This document shows positions 49,353-57,860 of a DNA stretch of 64,000 bases, piece after piece. Each line of letters begins with the position of its first letter. Position 1 is the first letter of the stretch. Made by a program: the position numbers and the translations under genes. Source of the stretch: JAWLHK01 sp041690355 [NCBI: bacterium] (GTDB lineage Bacteria; J088; JAWLBW01); NCBI GenBank assembly GCA_041690355.1, contig JAWLHK010000001.1, forward strand, positions 1 through 64,000. The letters run 5' to 3'. The notes beneath the pieces are model-generated. The model worked only from the letters and a program-made list of their open reading frames with translations, did not search any database and was not told the DNA's origin.

Positions 49353-50080
49353 GCGAGGGCGAAGGAAAGAGCCGCATAGCTGGCGGCATAGACGAGCGCG
49401 GTTCCGAATTCCGCAATTCCGAGCGTATCGGCATAGAGCGCGTGCTGAAAGTCCACCAGCTTCAGGTTGGGAATCAGGTAGTAGACAAACTGCACGACGC
49501 TGCCCAGCGAGCCCCCTGCCGAGTCAGCGAGCAGGAGGATCTCTTCGGCACCGTTGCCGACGAGGTAGAGCCCGAGCGTGAAGAGCGAAGTCGTCAGCGC
49601 ATTCGAGGCGAGCTGGGCGAACAGGAAGGCAAAGCCGAGGAGAATGAGGTTCTTGAGCAGAACGGTCGGCACCAGCCAGAGCACCTGCCAGCGCCAGGCG
49701 TAAAGGTGCGTGAGCAGGCGGTCGCCGAGCAGAATGATGAAGGCCCCGATACCGGCGAGCACGACGATGGTCGCGAGCAGCCCCAGCGCCTTGCCCGACA
49801 GGTACCCGACGCGACCGATGGGGAGCGTGAGGTGGTTGTAGAGAATCCGCCGCTCCCGTTCCCGGTAGACGTTGTTGACCGCGTAAATGGCCGTCTGTAC
49901 GCAGAGCAGGATGTCGACCGACATCCAGCCGAGCCGTTCGACGACGTAATTCTCGAGCCCCCACGGGGTCGAGCCGGCCACCACGAAAATGGCGGTCAGC
50001 AGGCTCATGGCGACGAGAAAACCGAGGTAGATGCGGTCGCGCAGGCTTTCGCGAAAGGTATACCATGCCAGCGGAAACAT
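49322..50080 (-). CDS. pilI: ABC transporter permease, PilI-like
   Basis: A 252-residue ABC-2-type permease with six membrane segments: FRESLRDRIYLGFLVAMSLL at the start, then VERLGWMSVDILLCVQTAIYAVNNVYRERERR with the coupling motif. The start overlaps the stop of the ATPase by one base (TGATG). It pairs with the ATPase at 50080-50976. In Myxococcus the pilHI transporter is required for pili, but its substrate is unknown. Confidence 0.8.
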   Translation of the reverse strand: MFPLAWYTFRESLRDRIYLGFLVAMSLLTAIFVVAGSTPWGLENYVVERLGWMSVDILLCVQTAIYAVNNVYRERERRILYNHLTLPIGRVGYLSGKALGLLATIVVLAGIGAFIILLGDRLLTHLYAWRWQVLWLVPTVLLKNLILLGFAFLFAQLASNALTTSLFTLGLYLVGNGAEEILLLADSAGGSLGSVVQFVYYLIPNLKLVDFQHALYADTLGIAEFGTALVYAASYAALSFALACVLFRRKDL

Positions 50081-50976
50081 CAGGCCTCGATGGCTTGAAA
50101 GAAAGAGGACTCGAGCGAAATGCTTCCGGGGGCGTACTCGAGGATGGCGAATCCCTCGCTGCGCAGCCGGTCGAGCAGCGGGAGCAGCGTATCGGGAGCG
50201 CCCGTCTGCACCCAGGTGTCGGGGCCGAGCTGCTTCGCGCCGGCAATCCAGTCGGGAAGCGCACCCGCGCGCGAGAACACGAGCCGGTAGTCCTTATTCA
50301 GACCGCCGAACGCCGATTTCTCGCCCTCATAGACCAGGTTCCCACGGTTGATGATGACGAGCCGATCGCAGAGCTCATCGATGTCGTGCAGCAGATGCGA
50401 CGAAAAGCAGATGGTCTTGCCGGCGGCGTGTTCGCGCGCAAGCAGATCGATGACGAACCGGCGGCCGATCGGATCGAGACCCGACATCGGCTCGTCCAGA
50501 ATGAGCAGCTGTGGATCGTGCACGAGCGCCGCGGCCAGCGCCAGGCGCTGCACCATCCCTTTGGAGAACTGGCGCACCGTCTTGCGGGTGTGCGCCGCAA
50601 GCCCCACCTCTTCGAGAAGCGCGTCGATACGCTGCCGGCGGCGGGCGCGCGGGAGCCCCTGGGCCCGGGCGTGGTAGTCGAGAATTTCGCGCGGCTTGAG
50701 GGAATCTGAAAAAGCAACGTTTTCCGCCACATAGCCGATGCGGCGGAACACGGCCGGCGAACCGGGCGCCTGACCGAAGATCGAAAGGGTGCCCGCCGTC
50801 GGCGCAATCAGGCCGAGCAGCATCTTGATGGAGGTGCTTTTGCCCGAACCGTTGGGCCCGACGAGCCCCAGCAGGGCCCCCTCGGGGATACCGAAGGAAA
50901 CGGCATTGACGGCCGTATGGGTGCGTCCGATGCCAGTCCGATAAATTTTGGAGACGGAGGATAACTGGGCGAGCAT
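50080..50976 (-). CDS. pilH: ABC transporter ATPase, PilH-like
   Basis: A 298-residue ABC ATPase: Walker A GLVGPNGSGKSTSI (about 38-46), signature FSKGMVQRLALAAALVHDP, Walker B LLILDEPMSGLDPIGR. The C-terminal extension is typical of CcmA/NatA-like subfamily ATPases. It lies 46 bp after pilA2 and is followed by its permease with one-base overlap. Confidence 0.85.
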   Translation of the reverse strand: MLAQLSSVSKIYRTGIGRTHTAVNAVSFGIPEGALLGLVGPNGSGKSTSIKMLLGLIAPTAGTLSIFGQAPGSPAVFRRIGYVAENVAFSDSLKPREILDYHARAQGLPRARRRQRIDALLEEVGLAAHTRKTVRQFSKGMVQRLALAAALVHDPQLLILDEPMSGLDPIGRRFVIDLLAREHAAGKTICFSSHLLHDIDELCDRLVIINRGNLVYEGEKSAFGGLNKDYRLVFSRAGALPDWIAGAKQLGPDTWVQTGAPDTLLPLLDRLRSEGFAILEYAPGSISLESSFFQAIEA

Positions 50977-51022
50977 TAATGGCGAGTCAGCTGAAATACC
51001 AAGGACTTCAGCATTTTACCTG

Positions 51023-51586
51023 CTAAAAAATGGTTTCGCCAGAAGTGGGCGGTACGCCCCGGATTTCGCTGTTATCGTCGTTCAGGTAGAAGGATCCGAA
51101 CAGGGTGTTGCCGTCCAGATCGCCGGTCGCGGCAATCGTAATGTCGATTCCCGAAGTCGCCGCCAGCCCGCCCTGCGCCTCGCCCGAAGCGTCGATCGTC
51201 GTATCGGCGTTGTAGGCCGACGCGCCGTTGGTGGTCAGCGCCGCAGAACCGATGGCGTACTGGTAATAAACGGTGCCCGAAGGAGAAAAGCCCAGAAAGG
51301 TGAAGCCGTGGGTCGACGTCGCGTCCCAGCTCTTGCGCTTCGGGCCGGGGGTGCCGGTCGGTACGGCCGAACTGCCGACGAAGACGCCGTACTTGGCGGC
51401 GAAAGCCTCTTCGGCGATGCGGATGGCGCCCAGGTTCCGGGGGGCTTCCGAAGTCTTGGATTTGAGCTGATAGCGGAGGAACTGGGGGATGGCGATGGCA
51501 GCCAGAATCCCGATGATCACGACCACGATCATAAGCTCGATGAGCGTGAACCCCCCCTGCCGGCGGTAAATCTTTCTTGCATCCAT
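51023..51586 (-). CDS. pilA2: Major pilin paralogue PilA2
   Basis: A 187-residue type IVa prepilin. Leader MDARKIYRRQGG, cleavage before FTLIEL; the first 47 mature residues (to PRNLGAIR) equal those of PilA1. Beyond that the head differs: PKRKSWDATSTHGF replaces KKQSWGVDSTSGF; a calcium-loop-like stretch reads GDLDGNTLFGSFY. Same C-terminus PPTSGETIF versus PPVAGETIF. No disulphide pair. It lies 68 bp after pilA1, which contains a hairpin. The N-terminal nucleotide sequences differ at many synonymous sites, so the paralogues are not recent copies. Confidence 0.92.
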   Translation of the reverse strand: MDARKIYRRQGGFTLIELMIVVVIIGILAAIAIPQFLRYQLKSKTSEAPRNLGAIRIAEEAFAAKYGVFVGSSAVPTGTPGPKRKSWDATSTHGFTFLGFSPSGTVYYQYAIGSAALTTNGASAYNADTTIDASGEAQGGLAATSGIDITIAATGDLDGNTLFGSFYLNDDNSEIRGVPPTSGETIF

Positions 51587-51612
51587 GCGCGCCTCCCTCG
51601 TTCCTGAAAAGA

Positions 51613-51637
51613 GGGGGGCCGGATAGACCGGCCCCCC
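51613..51637 (-). terminator. GC-rich hairpin between pilA1 and pilA2
   Basis: Perfect 10-bp stem GGGGGGCCGG / CCGGCCCCCC with a 5-nt loop, directly after pilA1. On the minus strand it is followed by TCTTTTC, a weak T-tract, so it may attenuate transcription into pilA2 or stabilise the pilA1 mRNA. Confidence 0.75.
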
Positions 51638-51654
51638 GTCAGGCTGAACAGATC

Positions 51655-52200
51655 TTAGAAGATCGTTTCGCCGGCAACCGGCGGAACGCCGACGATCTTG
51701 GTGTCGGTGTTCGTCTGGTAGAACGTGCCGAAGGTGCCGTCGCCGTCGACGTCGCCCTGGCCGGCGATGAAGATGCCGCCGCCGAGGGTCTGCGTGTCCT
51801 GCGGTTCACCCGTGGCGTCGAACGTGGTGTTCGTCGTCCAGGCCAGCTGGACGGTCGTGGGGACGGCCGTGCCCACGCCGTAGACGTAGTACACGGTGCC
51901 CGACGGCGCGAAGCCGAGGGTGTCGAAACCGCTGGTCGAGTCAACGCCCCAGCTCTGCTTCTTGGCGTTGGCGGCGGCGCCCGGACGGGCAGCTGCCTGG
52001 GCGAACGCGCCGTACTTGGCCGAGAAGGCTTCTTCGTTGGTGCGGATGGCGCCCAGGTTGCGCGGGGCTTCCGAAGTCTTCGACTTCAGCTGGTAGCGCA
52101 GGAACTGGGGAATGGCGATGGCCGCCAGGATGCCGATGATCACGACGACGATCATCAGCTCGATGAGGGTAAAGCCCTCTTTTTTCTTGAGCAGGTTCAT
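51655..52200 (-). CDS. pilA1: Major pilin PilA1
   Basis: A 181-residue type IVa prepilin, nearest the sigma-54 promoter. Leader MNLLKKKEG, cleaved before FTLIELMIVVVIIGILAAIA with Glu5. The head contains an exact Ca-loop-type motif GDVDGDGTFGTFYQTNTDT near the C-terminus, and ends PPVAGETIF. It has no cysteine pair. It follows pilC by 157 bp and has its own promoter; PilR, encoded 17 kb away, is the likely activator. Confidence 0.95.
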   Translation of the reverse strand: MNLLKKKEGFTLIELMIVVVIIGILAAIAIPQFLRYQLKSKTSEAPRNLGAIRTNEEAFSAKYGAFAQAAARPGAAANAKKQSWGVDSTSGFDTLGFAPSGTVYYVYGVGTAVPTTVQLAWTTNTTFDATGEPQDTQTLGGGIFIAGQGDVDGDGTFGTFYQTNTDTKIVGVPPVAGETIF

Positions 52201-52251
52201 AAAATTCGCTCTCCTCTGGAAGAGTCAGGGGTTAGTTTCCGACCTCTCTTC

Positions 52252-52269
52252 AAGCAAAACTGATGCCAA
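52252..52269 (-). promoter_or_regulatory. Sigma-54 promoter of pilA1
   Basis: Minus-strand sequence TTGGCATCAGTTTTGCTT has GG and GC exactly 12 bp apart as in the -24/-12 consensus TGGCACG-N4-TTGCW. The predicted start is about 40 nt upstream of the pilA1 ATG. Upstream AT-rich DNA may hold PilR sites. Confidence 0.85.
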
Positions 52270-52357
52270 AGAGAAGTGGCTGGTTTCACTACGCTTTCGA
52301 TCGTGAAAGGTGACAAATATCGCGCATGGCGCCCCGCTGGCTGACAATTTTCGTCAC

Positions 52358-53542
52358 TCAGCCGGCCAGCGAGAAGATCGGCATGTACATGGCGATGAGC
52401 AGGCCGCCGACGATGCCGCCCATGAACACCATCATGGCCGGCTCGATGGCCGAGGTGATGGCCGCCACGGCCGCTTCGACTTCTTCTTCGTAAAACGCGG
52501 CAATCTTGTTGAGCATCGAGTCCATGGCGCCGGTCTGTTCGCCGACCTCGATCATCTGCACGACCATCGAGGGAAACACGACGCTCGCCTTGAGCGGCTC
52601 GGTCATCGGCTTACCCTCGCCGATGGCGGTCTTGACCGTCAGGAGCTCCCTCTCGATGACCATGTTGCCGGCCACCGAGGCGACGATGTCGAGGGCGTCC
52701 ATGATCGGCACGCCGGCGCCGAGCAGCGTACCCATCGTCTGCGTAAAGCGGGCCACGGCGCTCTTCTTGATGAGGTCGCCGAAGAGCGGCACCTTCAGCA
52801 TCATCTGGTCCCACCGGAAGTGGAACTCCTTGTTCTTCAGGGCCTGCTTGAGCAGGACGACGACGGCGGCGATGGTGCCGATCATGTAGAGAATGTTCGC
52901 CTGCAGCCACTTCGAGATATCGATGACGAACTGGGTCGGCGCCGGCAGTTCGCGGCCGAAGTCGGCGAACATCTTCTCGAAGGTCGGGATGACGAAGAGC
53001 AAGAGAATGGAGATGGCGCCGATGGCGACGACGAGGGTGATGACCGGATAGGTCAGCGCCCCCTTCACTTCACGGCGCAGCTTGTCGGCTTTTTCCAGGT
53101 AGACGGCCAGTCGGCTGAGCACGTTATCGAGAAGACCGCCGACTTCACCGGCCTGCACCAGGTTGCAGTAGAGGTTGTCGAAAATCTTCGGGTGGCGCCG
53201 CAGCGAGTCGGCGAACGTGGCGCCGGTTTCGACCGAGCCTTTGATATCCAGGATGGCGGCCTTGAAGGTCGGGTTCGGCTGCTGGGCGCCCAGAATCTCG
53301 AGACACTGCACGATGGGGAGACCGGCGTCGATCATCGTCACGAACTGACGCGTGAAGACCACGAGCTCCTTGAGGGGAACCCCCTTGCTGCCTTTGCTCT
53401 TTTCTTTCTTGGCCTTGATGGCAGAGGCGGTAATCTGCTTGGCGCGCAGCATCTGCTCGGCGGTCGCCTGATTCGGCGCCTCGATGACGCCGGAGGCAGC
53501 CTGCCCGCTGCGGTTTACGCCTTTCCACTCGAACATCGGCAT
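52358..53542 (-). CDS. pilC: Type IV pilus platform protein PilC
   Basis: A 394-residue inner-membrane platform of the GspF/PilC family, with two repeats of the T2SSF domain and three transmembrane helices at about 165-190, 215-240 and 365-390. Family motifs: FTRQFVTMIDAGLPIVQCLEI and FTQTMGTLLGAGVPIMDALDI. PilC transmits the movement of PilB and PilT to the pilin bundle. It precedes pilA1 in the same direction with its own sigma-70 promoter (53585-53614), rather than following pilT. Confidence 0.94.
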   Translation of the reverse strand: MPMFEWKGVNRSGQAASGVIEAPNQATAEQMLRAKQITASAIKAKKEKSKGSKGVPLKELVVFTRQFVTMIDAGLPIVQCLEILGAQQPNPTFKAAILDIKGSVETGATFADSLRRHPKIFDNLYCNLVQAGEVGGLLDNVLSRLAVYLEKADKLRREVKGALTYPVITLVVAIGAISILLLFVIPTFEKMFADFGRELPAPTQFVIDISKWLQANILYMIGTIAAVVVLLKQALKNKEFHFRWDQMMLKVPLFGDLIKKSAVARFTQTMGTLLGAGVPIMDALDIVASVAGNMVIERELLTVKTAIGEGKPMTEPLKASVVFPSMVVQMIEVGEQTGAMDSMLNKIAAFYEEEVEAAVAAITSAIEPAMMVFMGGIVGGLLIAMYMPIFSLAG

Positions 53543-53584
53543 AGAGTTATCCCCTGGGTAGGTCTCTAGCTAAGAAGCCAACAT

Positions 53585-53614
53585 ATCATAGAGCAAGCGC
53601 CCGAGGAATGTCAA
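53585..53614 (-). promoter_or_regulatory. Sigma-70 promoter of pilC
   Basis: Minus strand: TTGACA (53609-53614), 18-bp spacer, TATGAT (53585-53590). The predicted leader is about 36 nt. Confidence 0.75.
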
Positions 53615-53740
53615 ACCTCGGAAATGGACAAAACCGAAGAATTCAGAAGTGATAGCTTCGAAACCGAACATTGGACTTGAATTCGACGGCGGGCGGCGGC
53701 CGCCTTGCGTCCGGCAGATTCGAACAGGTATCGTCTCAGC

Positions 53741-55174
53741 ATGCGTTTGCGCACGCGATGGTTTACGGGACTCCGGCTGCGTCTATTTCTGACGTTCGGC
53801 CTGCTGAGCCTGCTCTTCAACGGCTTTCTATTTCTCGTTTTTCTCAATACCGAGAAGGCCATGTTGACGCACCAGCTCGAAAGCGAAGTGCGGGTGCGGC
53901 TCGCGGCCGTCTTCGCAGCCGAACCCCGCCCCGATTATCCGAGCCTGGGCCTGAATCGTCCGGGCCGTCTTGCCTGGGGTCCGGCCGGTACTCCGGCGCA
54001 CGCGTGGAAAGTGGGAGACGTAGAAGATCGCGCTCTCGTCGAAGCGCCGCGCTGGTTCGGCCCCGCGCCGGTCGAGCTGCAGCTGGCGGGCACGCAGGAT
54101 GGACGCCCGTGGCGCCTCGCCGTCGGGATGCAGCGCGAAGCGAGCGTTCTGCACAACAGCGCCCGGGTCATGGCTTTCTACGTCTTTCTCAACACCGCCG
54201 TGCTGCTGGGCGCCGTCTTCTTCTGGGTCACGCGCCTCGTCATCCGGCGCATCGATACGCTGGGGGGCGCAATGACGGCGGTTCACTCGGCGAGCCAGTT
54301 CAAACCCCTCCCGCCGTCGGCCGGTGACGAGATCGGTCAGCTCACGGCCTCCTTCAATGAGCTCATGGAGCGCCTGCGCAGCCTCGAGAGGCGCAACATC
54401 GAGGCATGGGAGACGGCGGTCACCGCCTACCACCGGCTCGAAGACGCGCAGAATCAGCTCGTCGTCACCGAAAAGGTGGCCTCGCTTGGCCGGCTGTCGG
54501 CCAATCTGGCCCACGAGATCGGCAATCCGCTCAGCGCCGTGCTCGGGTATCTCCGGCTCCTGAAGGGTGAAGACGCCGACCACGAAGAGATCCGCCGGCG
54601 CTGCCTGGCCGAAGCCGAGCGCATCGACGGCATCATCCGCAACCTGCTCAGTTTCGCCCCGCGCGGCGATCGTTCCGAAGAGGTCAGCACCGTCGCCGAG
54701 CTGGTCGAAGGCGTCGCCGAACGGATGCGGGGGCTGCCGCGCTTCAGCCACGTGCGTTTCTCGCTGGCCCCGATGGATCCGGCCTGGCAGATCCCGAGCG
54801 GTAACGGCGCCGTTGAGCAGGTGCTCGTCAATCTCTGCATCAACGCCGCTGACGCGATGCAGGGCCAGGGCGAAATCCGCCTGGAGGTCGAGGCCGACGA
54901 CGAGCGGATCCGGATCCTCGTCGCAAATGACGGCCCGGGCATCCCGCCCGAAGACCGCACGCGCATCTTCGAACCCTTCTATTCCACCAAGCCGGACGGC
55001 GAAGGGACGGGGCTCGGCCTCGCCATCTCGCACCAGATCGTGCAGACCCTGCACGGCGCGCTTTCGCTCGCAGGCGGCGAGCCGACCTGCTTCGTCGTCG
55101 AACTGCCGCGCAGAGATCGCGTGGTGACCGCCGATCCGGCGTCGCCGCCCGACGTCGCCCCGGCGCCGGCCTGA
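53741..55174 (+). CDS. Orphan sensor histidine kinase
   Basis: A 477-residue kinase. Two transmembrane segments (about 15-38 and 145-170) enclose a periplasmic sensor of about 105 residues with no known fold. A HAMP domain (TRLVIRRIDTLGGAM..), HisKA with His258 in LAHEIGNPLS, and HATPase with NAADAMQG, NDGPGIPP and GTGLGLAIS follow. No response regulator is adjacent. The ATG at 53741 is preferred to a TTG at 53705 because it directly precedes the membrane helix. It is divergent from pilC and may act on PilR or on an unlinked regulator. Confidence 0.8.
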   Translation: MRLRTRWFTGLRLRLFLTFGLLSLLFNGFLFLVFLNTEKAMLTHQLESEVRVRLAAVFAAEPRPDYPSLGLNRPGRLAWGPAGTPAHAWKVGDVEDRALVEAPRWFGPAPVELQLAGTQDGRPWRLAVGMQREASVLHNSARVMAFYVFLNTAVLLGAVFFWVTRLVIRRIDTLGGAMTAVHSASQFKPLPPSAGDEIGQLTASFNELMERLRSLERRNIEAWETAVTAYHRLEDAQNQLVVTEKVASLGRLSANLAHEIGNPLSAVLGYLRLLKGEDADHEEIRRRCLAEAERIDGIIRNLLSFAPRGDRSEEVSTVAELVEGVAERMRGLPRFSHVRFSLAPMDPAWQIPSGNGAVEQVLVNLCINAADAMQGQGEIRLEVEADDERIRILVANDGPGIPPEDRTRIFEPFYSTKPDGEGTGLGLAISHQIVQTLHGALSLAGGEPTCFVVELPRRDRVVTADPASPPDVAPAPA

Positions 55175-55229
55175 AACGCCCCCGCCGCGCAGCGAAGGGG
55201 AGGCCCGCTCACGCGGCAGGCGTTTTTGG

Positions 55230-55235
55230 TATAGT
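55230..55235 (+). promoter_or_regulatory. Candidate -10 box of the radical SAM gene
   Basis: TATAGT, 8 bases before the ATG at 55244, and no ribosome binding site; predicts a leaderless transcript. No -35 match. Confidence 0.4.
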
Positions 55236-55243
55236 GTAGGCGC

Positions 55244-56719
55244 ATGCGTATCTTCTTTCTGAATCCGCCGTTCAAGCCCGAGCACGGCAAGTTTTCGCGC
55301 GAGCAGCGCTCACCCGCCATCACCAAGAGCGGCACGCTGTACTATCCGATGTGGCTCGCCTACGGCACCGTCGTGGCCCAGGAAAAGGGGCATGACGTGT
55401 GCCTGCTCGACGCGCCGGCCAAGCGCCTGTCCTATGCCGAAGCTGAAAAGCGGGTGACGGATTTCAGACCCGACATCCTCGTCGTCGACACGGCCACGGC
55501 CAGCATCGCCAATGACATCGAGGTCGCCACCCGCCTGCGCGAGGCGACCGGCGCCTTCACCATGCTCGTGGGGCCGCACGTGAGCGCCCTGCACAAGGAG
55601 ACGCTTTCCGACGCGCCCGGGGTCGACGCTGTCGCGCGCCGGGAATATGAAGAGACGGTCGTGGATCTGGCGGCGGTGCTGCAGGCCAAAGGCCGTGCCG
55701 GACTCGGCACGGTGACCGGAATCACCTGGCGCGCCGAAGACGGTTCGCTCGTCGAGAACCCCGCCCGCGTTCCCGCGACCGAGCTCGACGACATCCCCTT
55801 CGTTTCGAAGGCCTACAAGGAGTTTCTCGACTACCGCGACTATTTCTACTCCCACAGCCGGCATCCCATCGTCACGCTCGTGACCCAGCGCGGATGTCCG
55901 TTCCACTGCACCTTCTGCGTCTATCCGCAGACCTTCGGCGGCTACAAGCTGCGCCAGCGCAGCGTGAAGAACGTGGTCGACGAGATGGAATGGTGCGTGA
56001 ACAACTTTCCCGGCCTTAAGGAGTTCATGTTCGAAGACGATACGCTCACGGTCGACAAGAAGCGCGCCGTGGCGTTCGCCCAGGAGATCATCAACCGCGG
56101 CCTCAAGGTGCAGTGGACGGCCAATTCGCGCGCCGACGTGGATCTGGAGACGATGCAGTGGCTCAAGAAATCGGGCGCGCGCCTCTTCTGCGTCGGTATC
56201 GAGAGCGGCAACCAGGCCGTGCTCGACGACATGAAGAAGCTGCTGAAAGTCGACAAGGTGCGCCAGTTCTTCAAGGACGCCAAAAAGGCGGGCATCATGA
56301 TTCACGGCTGCTTCATGGTCGGCAACAAGGGCGACACCAAAGAAACCCTCGAGCAGACGCTGGCGTTCGCCAAGGAGCTCAATCCCGACACGGCGCAGTT
56401 TTTTCCGCTCATGGTCTACCCGGGCACCGAAGCCTACAACTGGGCCCGCGAAAACGATTTTCTCGTCTCGCACAACTATGCAGACTGGGTGACGCCCGAA
56501 GGGCTCCACAATTCCGTGGTCAACCGGCCGGATCTATCCGCGCGCGAGCTGGTGGAATTCTGCGACCGGGCGCGCCGCGAGTTCTACGTGCGTCCCTCGT
56601 ACATCACGTCGAAGGCCGTCCAGGCGATCCGCGACCCGCAGGAGATCAAACGGCTGGCCAAAGGCGGTCTGTCGCTCGCCAGGCATCTCGTGTTCGGCAC
56701 CGACAAGCCTACTTCCTGA
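55244..56719 (+). CDS. B12-binding radical SAM protein (HpnJ/glycan-locus type)
   Basis: A 491-residue enzyme. An N-terminal cobalamin-binding-like domain (about 30-150, VAQEKGHDVCLLDAPA, MLVGPHVSALHKE) precedes the radical SAM core with cluster Cys218/222/225 (RGCPFHCTFCVYP) and a GIESGN motif. The family includes hopanoid HpnJ and enzymes in polysaccharide loci. It opens the plus-strand glycan cluster, 9 bp before the next gene. A C-terminal 90-residue helical part follows. The reaction is unknown. Confidence 0.85.
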   Translation: MRIFFLNPPFKPEHGKFSREQRSPAITKSGTLYYPMWLAYGTVVAQEKGHDVCLLDAPAKRLSYAEAEKRVTDFRPDILVVDTATASIANDIEVATRLREATGAFTMLVGPHVSALHKETLSDAPGVDAVARREYEETVVDLAAVLQAKGRAGLGTVTGITWRAEDGSLVENPARVPATELDDIPFVSKAYKEFLDYRDYFYSHSRHPIVTLVTQRGCPFHCTFCVYPQTFGGYKLRQRSVKNVVDEMEWCVNNFPGLKEFMFEDDTLTVDKKRAVAFAQEIINRGLKVQWTANSRADVDLETMQWLKKSGARLFCVGIESGNQAVLDDMKKLLKVDKVRQFFKDAKKAGIMIHGCFMVGNKGDTKETLEQTLAFAKELNPDTAQFFPLMVYPGTEAYNWARENDFLVSHNYADWVTPEGLHNSVVNRPDLSARELVEFCDRARREFYVRPSYITSKAVQAIRDPQEIKRLAKGGLSLARHLVFGTDKPTS

Positions 56720-56728
56720 GGGCCCCCG

Positions 56729-57859
56729 ATGGCCGTTGCGTTCTGGATCTCGATCGGTCTGCTCGCCTGGGCCTACCTGCTCTATCCGCTGCTGTGCGCC
56801 GTGCGGGCCCGCCTCGGGCCGCGGCGGATCGCCTCCGATTCCGGCTGGCGCCCGGCTTCCGTATCCGTCCTCGTTGCCGCCTACAACGAGGCGGAGAACA
56901 TCGAAGCACGTCTGCGGAACATCGTTGGGAACGCGGCCCCCTTCCCGCTCGAAGTTCTGGTCGGTTCTGACGGTTCGAGCGACGCAACGGCCGCCCGCGC
57001 CGCCGCCATGCCCGCGCCCGAGGGGATCTCCATCCGCGTCTTCGACTGGCCGCGCTCGGGCAAGTATCCGACGCTGCGCAAGCTGGTCAGCGAGGCCCGC
57101 GGCGAGGTGCTCGTCTTCACGGATGCGAACACGGCTTTCGGCGCTGGGGCGCTCGAGCGCATCGTGGCGCCTCTTGCGGATCCGTCTGTCGGCTGCGCGG
57201 CCGGCGCCAAGCGGGTTTCCGGCGGGAACGAGGATACGCGCGAAGGCGAGCGCGCCTACTGGACGCTGGAAAACCGGCTCAAGGCGTGGGAATCCGCCGT
57301 GGGGTCCTGCCCCGGGGCCGACGGCGCGCTCTACGCAGTGCGCCGTTCCGCTTTTCCCGATCTGGCGACCGAGCGGCTCGTCATGGACGACTTTCTGATC
57401 TCGCTGGGCGTCATCGCCTCCGGTAAGCGCTGCGTGTTCGTTCCCGAGGCCGTGGCCTGGGAACCGAGCGATACCGATCTCGGACGTGAACTGCGGCGCA
57501 AGGGGCGCATCCTCGCCGGCGCGCTCAATGTGCTTCTTCTGCGTCCGCGCCTGCTGCTCCCCGGCAGCGGGATCAGCCTCGCGCTCTGGAGCCACAAGGT
57601 GCTGCGCTGGTTCGGCTTCGTCCCGCTCGCCGTCATTGCGGTCGCGCTGTTTACGATGCTTCCGTGGCCCGCGGGCGCTTTCGTCACCGCGGTTTCCCTT
57701 GCCTCGGCTGCCGCCGGGCTTCTCCTTTCGCGCTGGAGCGCGCGGCTGAAGACCTTCGGCCTGCCGGGCTACTTCCTCCTCATCAATCTCGGACAGGCGC
57801 TCGGCCTGTTCTTCTGGCTGCGCGACAGCCGCCGTGCGACCTGGGAGAAGGTGCGCTGA
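56729..57859 (+). CDS. Glycosyltransferase family 2 membrane protein
   Basis: A 376-residue GT2 enzyme: one N-terminal helix, a GT-A domain (SVLVAAYNEAENIEARL at about 46-62, VGSDGSSDAT, FTDANTAF containing the DxD-like metal site), and three or four C-terminal membrane helices from about 260. The topology resembles processive or polyprenyl-P-sugar glycosyltransferases in exopolysaccharide loci. It lies 9 bp after the radical SAM gene. The acceptor is unknown. Confidence 0.87.
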   Translation: MAVAFWISIGLLAWAYLLYPLLCAVRARLGPRRIASDSGWRPASVSVLVAAYNEAENIEARLRNIVGNAAPFPLEVLVGSDGSSDATAARAAAMPAPEGISIRVFDWPRSGKYPTLRKLVSEARGEVLVFTDANTAFGAGALERIVAPLADPSVGCAAGAKRVSGGNEDTREGERAYWTLENRLKAWESAVGSCPGADGALYAVRRSAFPDLATERLVMDDFLISLGVIASGKRCVFVPEAVAWEPSDTDLGRELRRKGRILAGALNVLLLRPRLLLPGSGISLALWSHKVLRWFGFVPLAVIAVALFTMLPWPAGAFVTAVSLASAAAGLLLSRWSARLKTFGLPGYFLLINLGQALGLFFWLRDSRRATWEKVR

Positions 57860-57860
57860 C

